Part shown: positions 7,141 to 7,404 of the stretch, one piece after another
How positions within the stretch are numbered: the first letter of the stretch is position 1
Layout of the letters: each line of letters begins with the position of its first letter
Assembly: GCA_030618945.1 (NCBI GenBank)
Contig: JAUXCI010000124.1
Span: forward strand, 1 to 7,404
DNA length: 7,404 nt
Direction of reading: 5' to 3'
Origin: Flavobacteriaceae bacterium
GTDB taxonomy: Bacteria; Bacteroidota; Bacteroidia; Flavobacteriales; Flavobacteriaceae
The notes under the pieces: generated by a model
Seen by the model: only the letters and a program-made list of their open reading frames with translations
The model's database searches: none
What the model was told of the DNA's origin: nothing
Position numbers and translations under genes: made by a program

Positions 7141-7404
7141 TTAATAAATATTCTCATTTGTTATCCTTTCAATGGACTTTAGTATGCCACTTTCATCTAG
7201 ATTAATTGATTCATATAATTCATCAATATTACCATGCTCAACAAAGACATCCGGAACTCCTAGACATACAATTTTCAGTGGCTTATCTTTCTTGCTATTC
7301 TCGTATTCCAAAACTGCGCTTCCAAATCCACCAAGAAGAACCCCATCTTCAACAGTGATTATTATATTGTAATTTGAAAAGATATCATCCAATAACTCTT
7401 TATC
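7141..7404 (-). CDS. dxs: 1-deoxy-D-xylulose-5-phosphate synthase, C-terminal part (partial)
   Basis: Only the last 87 residues are present; the reading frame stays open through the right edge, so the start lies outside the window. DXS condenses pyruvate and glyceraldehyde-3-phosphate in a thiamine-diphosphate-dependent reaction, the first step of the MEP isoprenoid pathway, and also feeds thiamine and pyridoxal synthesis. The visible part is the transketolase C-terminal domain (PF02780). IIITVEDGVLLGGFGSAVLE corresponds to the VTVEEGAIMGGAGSGV segment of E. coli DXS. LGVPDVFVEHGNIDELY corresponds to the IGLPDFFIPQGTQEEM segment. The in-frame TTG at 7392 is an internal Leu codon, not a start. 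The DUF3078 gene follows on the same strand after 22 bases. Confidence 0.93.
   Translation of the reverse strand, partial: DKELLDDIFSNYNIIITVEDGVLLGGFGSAVLEYENSKKDKPLKIVCLGVPDVFVEHGNIDELYESINLDESGILKSIERITNENIY

Noticed and set aside
7172..7372. Plus-strand 66-codon frame opposite dxs
   Set aside because: The minus strand matches the conserved DXS C-terminus, so this is its complement.
7141..7392. A complete 83-residue gene starting at TTG 7392
   Set aside because: The frame stays open to the edge of the window and the sequence aligns with the interior of the DXS C-terminal domain.
1..7404. Mobile element, CRISPR array, tRNA, rRNA, riboswitch or defence system
   Set aside because: No transposase or integrase, terminal inverted repeats, regularly spaced repeats, tRNA-like cloverleaf or defence-protein motif was seen. 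Almost all sequence right of 274 is taken up by core-type genes.

Overview
The window looks like chromosomal DNA from a Bacteroidota bacterium, most likely a marine-type flavobacterium. The DNA is AT-rich and gene starts lack Shine-Dalgarno sequences. A few upstream sites resemble the Bacteroidota -7 element (TAnnTTTG). The gene set (long PiT transporter with a helical tail, short dGTPase beginning MNWE, DUF3078 outer-membrane protein beside dxs) is one I associate with Flavobacteriia. That placement rests on remembered family features, not on a search.

Layout from left to right: (1) 1-274 is non-coding or weakly coding. It may hold the last codons of an upstream plus-strand gene, overlapped by a tentative 48-codon minus-strand ORF, and it contains a short imperfect direct repeat. 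(2) 275-2029 (+) is a Na+/phosphate cotransporter of the NptA/PF02690 family with a PhoU-like tail. (3) 2026-4287 (-) is a PiT-family phosphate transporter (PF01384), also with a long helical tail. The two transporter genes meet tail to tail and take their stop codons from the same TTAA. (4) 4288-4458 is a very AT-rich divergent spacer. (5) 4459-5802 (+) is a dGTP triphosphohydrolase-like HD protein. (6) 5814-7118 (-) is a DUF3078 outer-membrane protein, convergent with the dGTPase gene across 11 bases. (7) 7141-7404 (-) is the C-terminal end of 1-deoxy-D-xylulose-5-phosphate synthase, cut by the right edge.

The window holds a phosphate-uptake pair from two unrelated transporter families, a dNTP-pool housekeeping enzyme, and the end of an isoprenoid gene apparently co-transcribed with an uncharacterised outer-membrane protein. 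I see no mobile element, CRISPR array, tRNA, rRNA or defence system. The region is mostly ordinary core genome. The points most worth a second look are the stop-sharing transporter pair, the PhoU-like tails on both transporters, the non-canonical STT motifs of the PiT protein, the dxs-linked DUF3078 protein, and the small ORF at the left edge.
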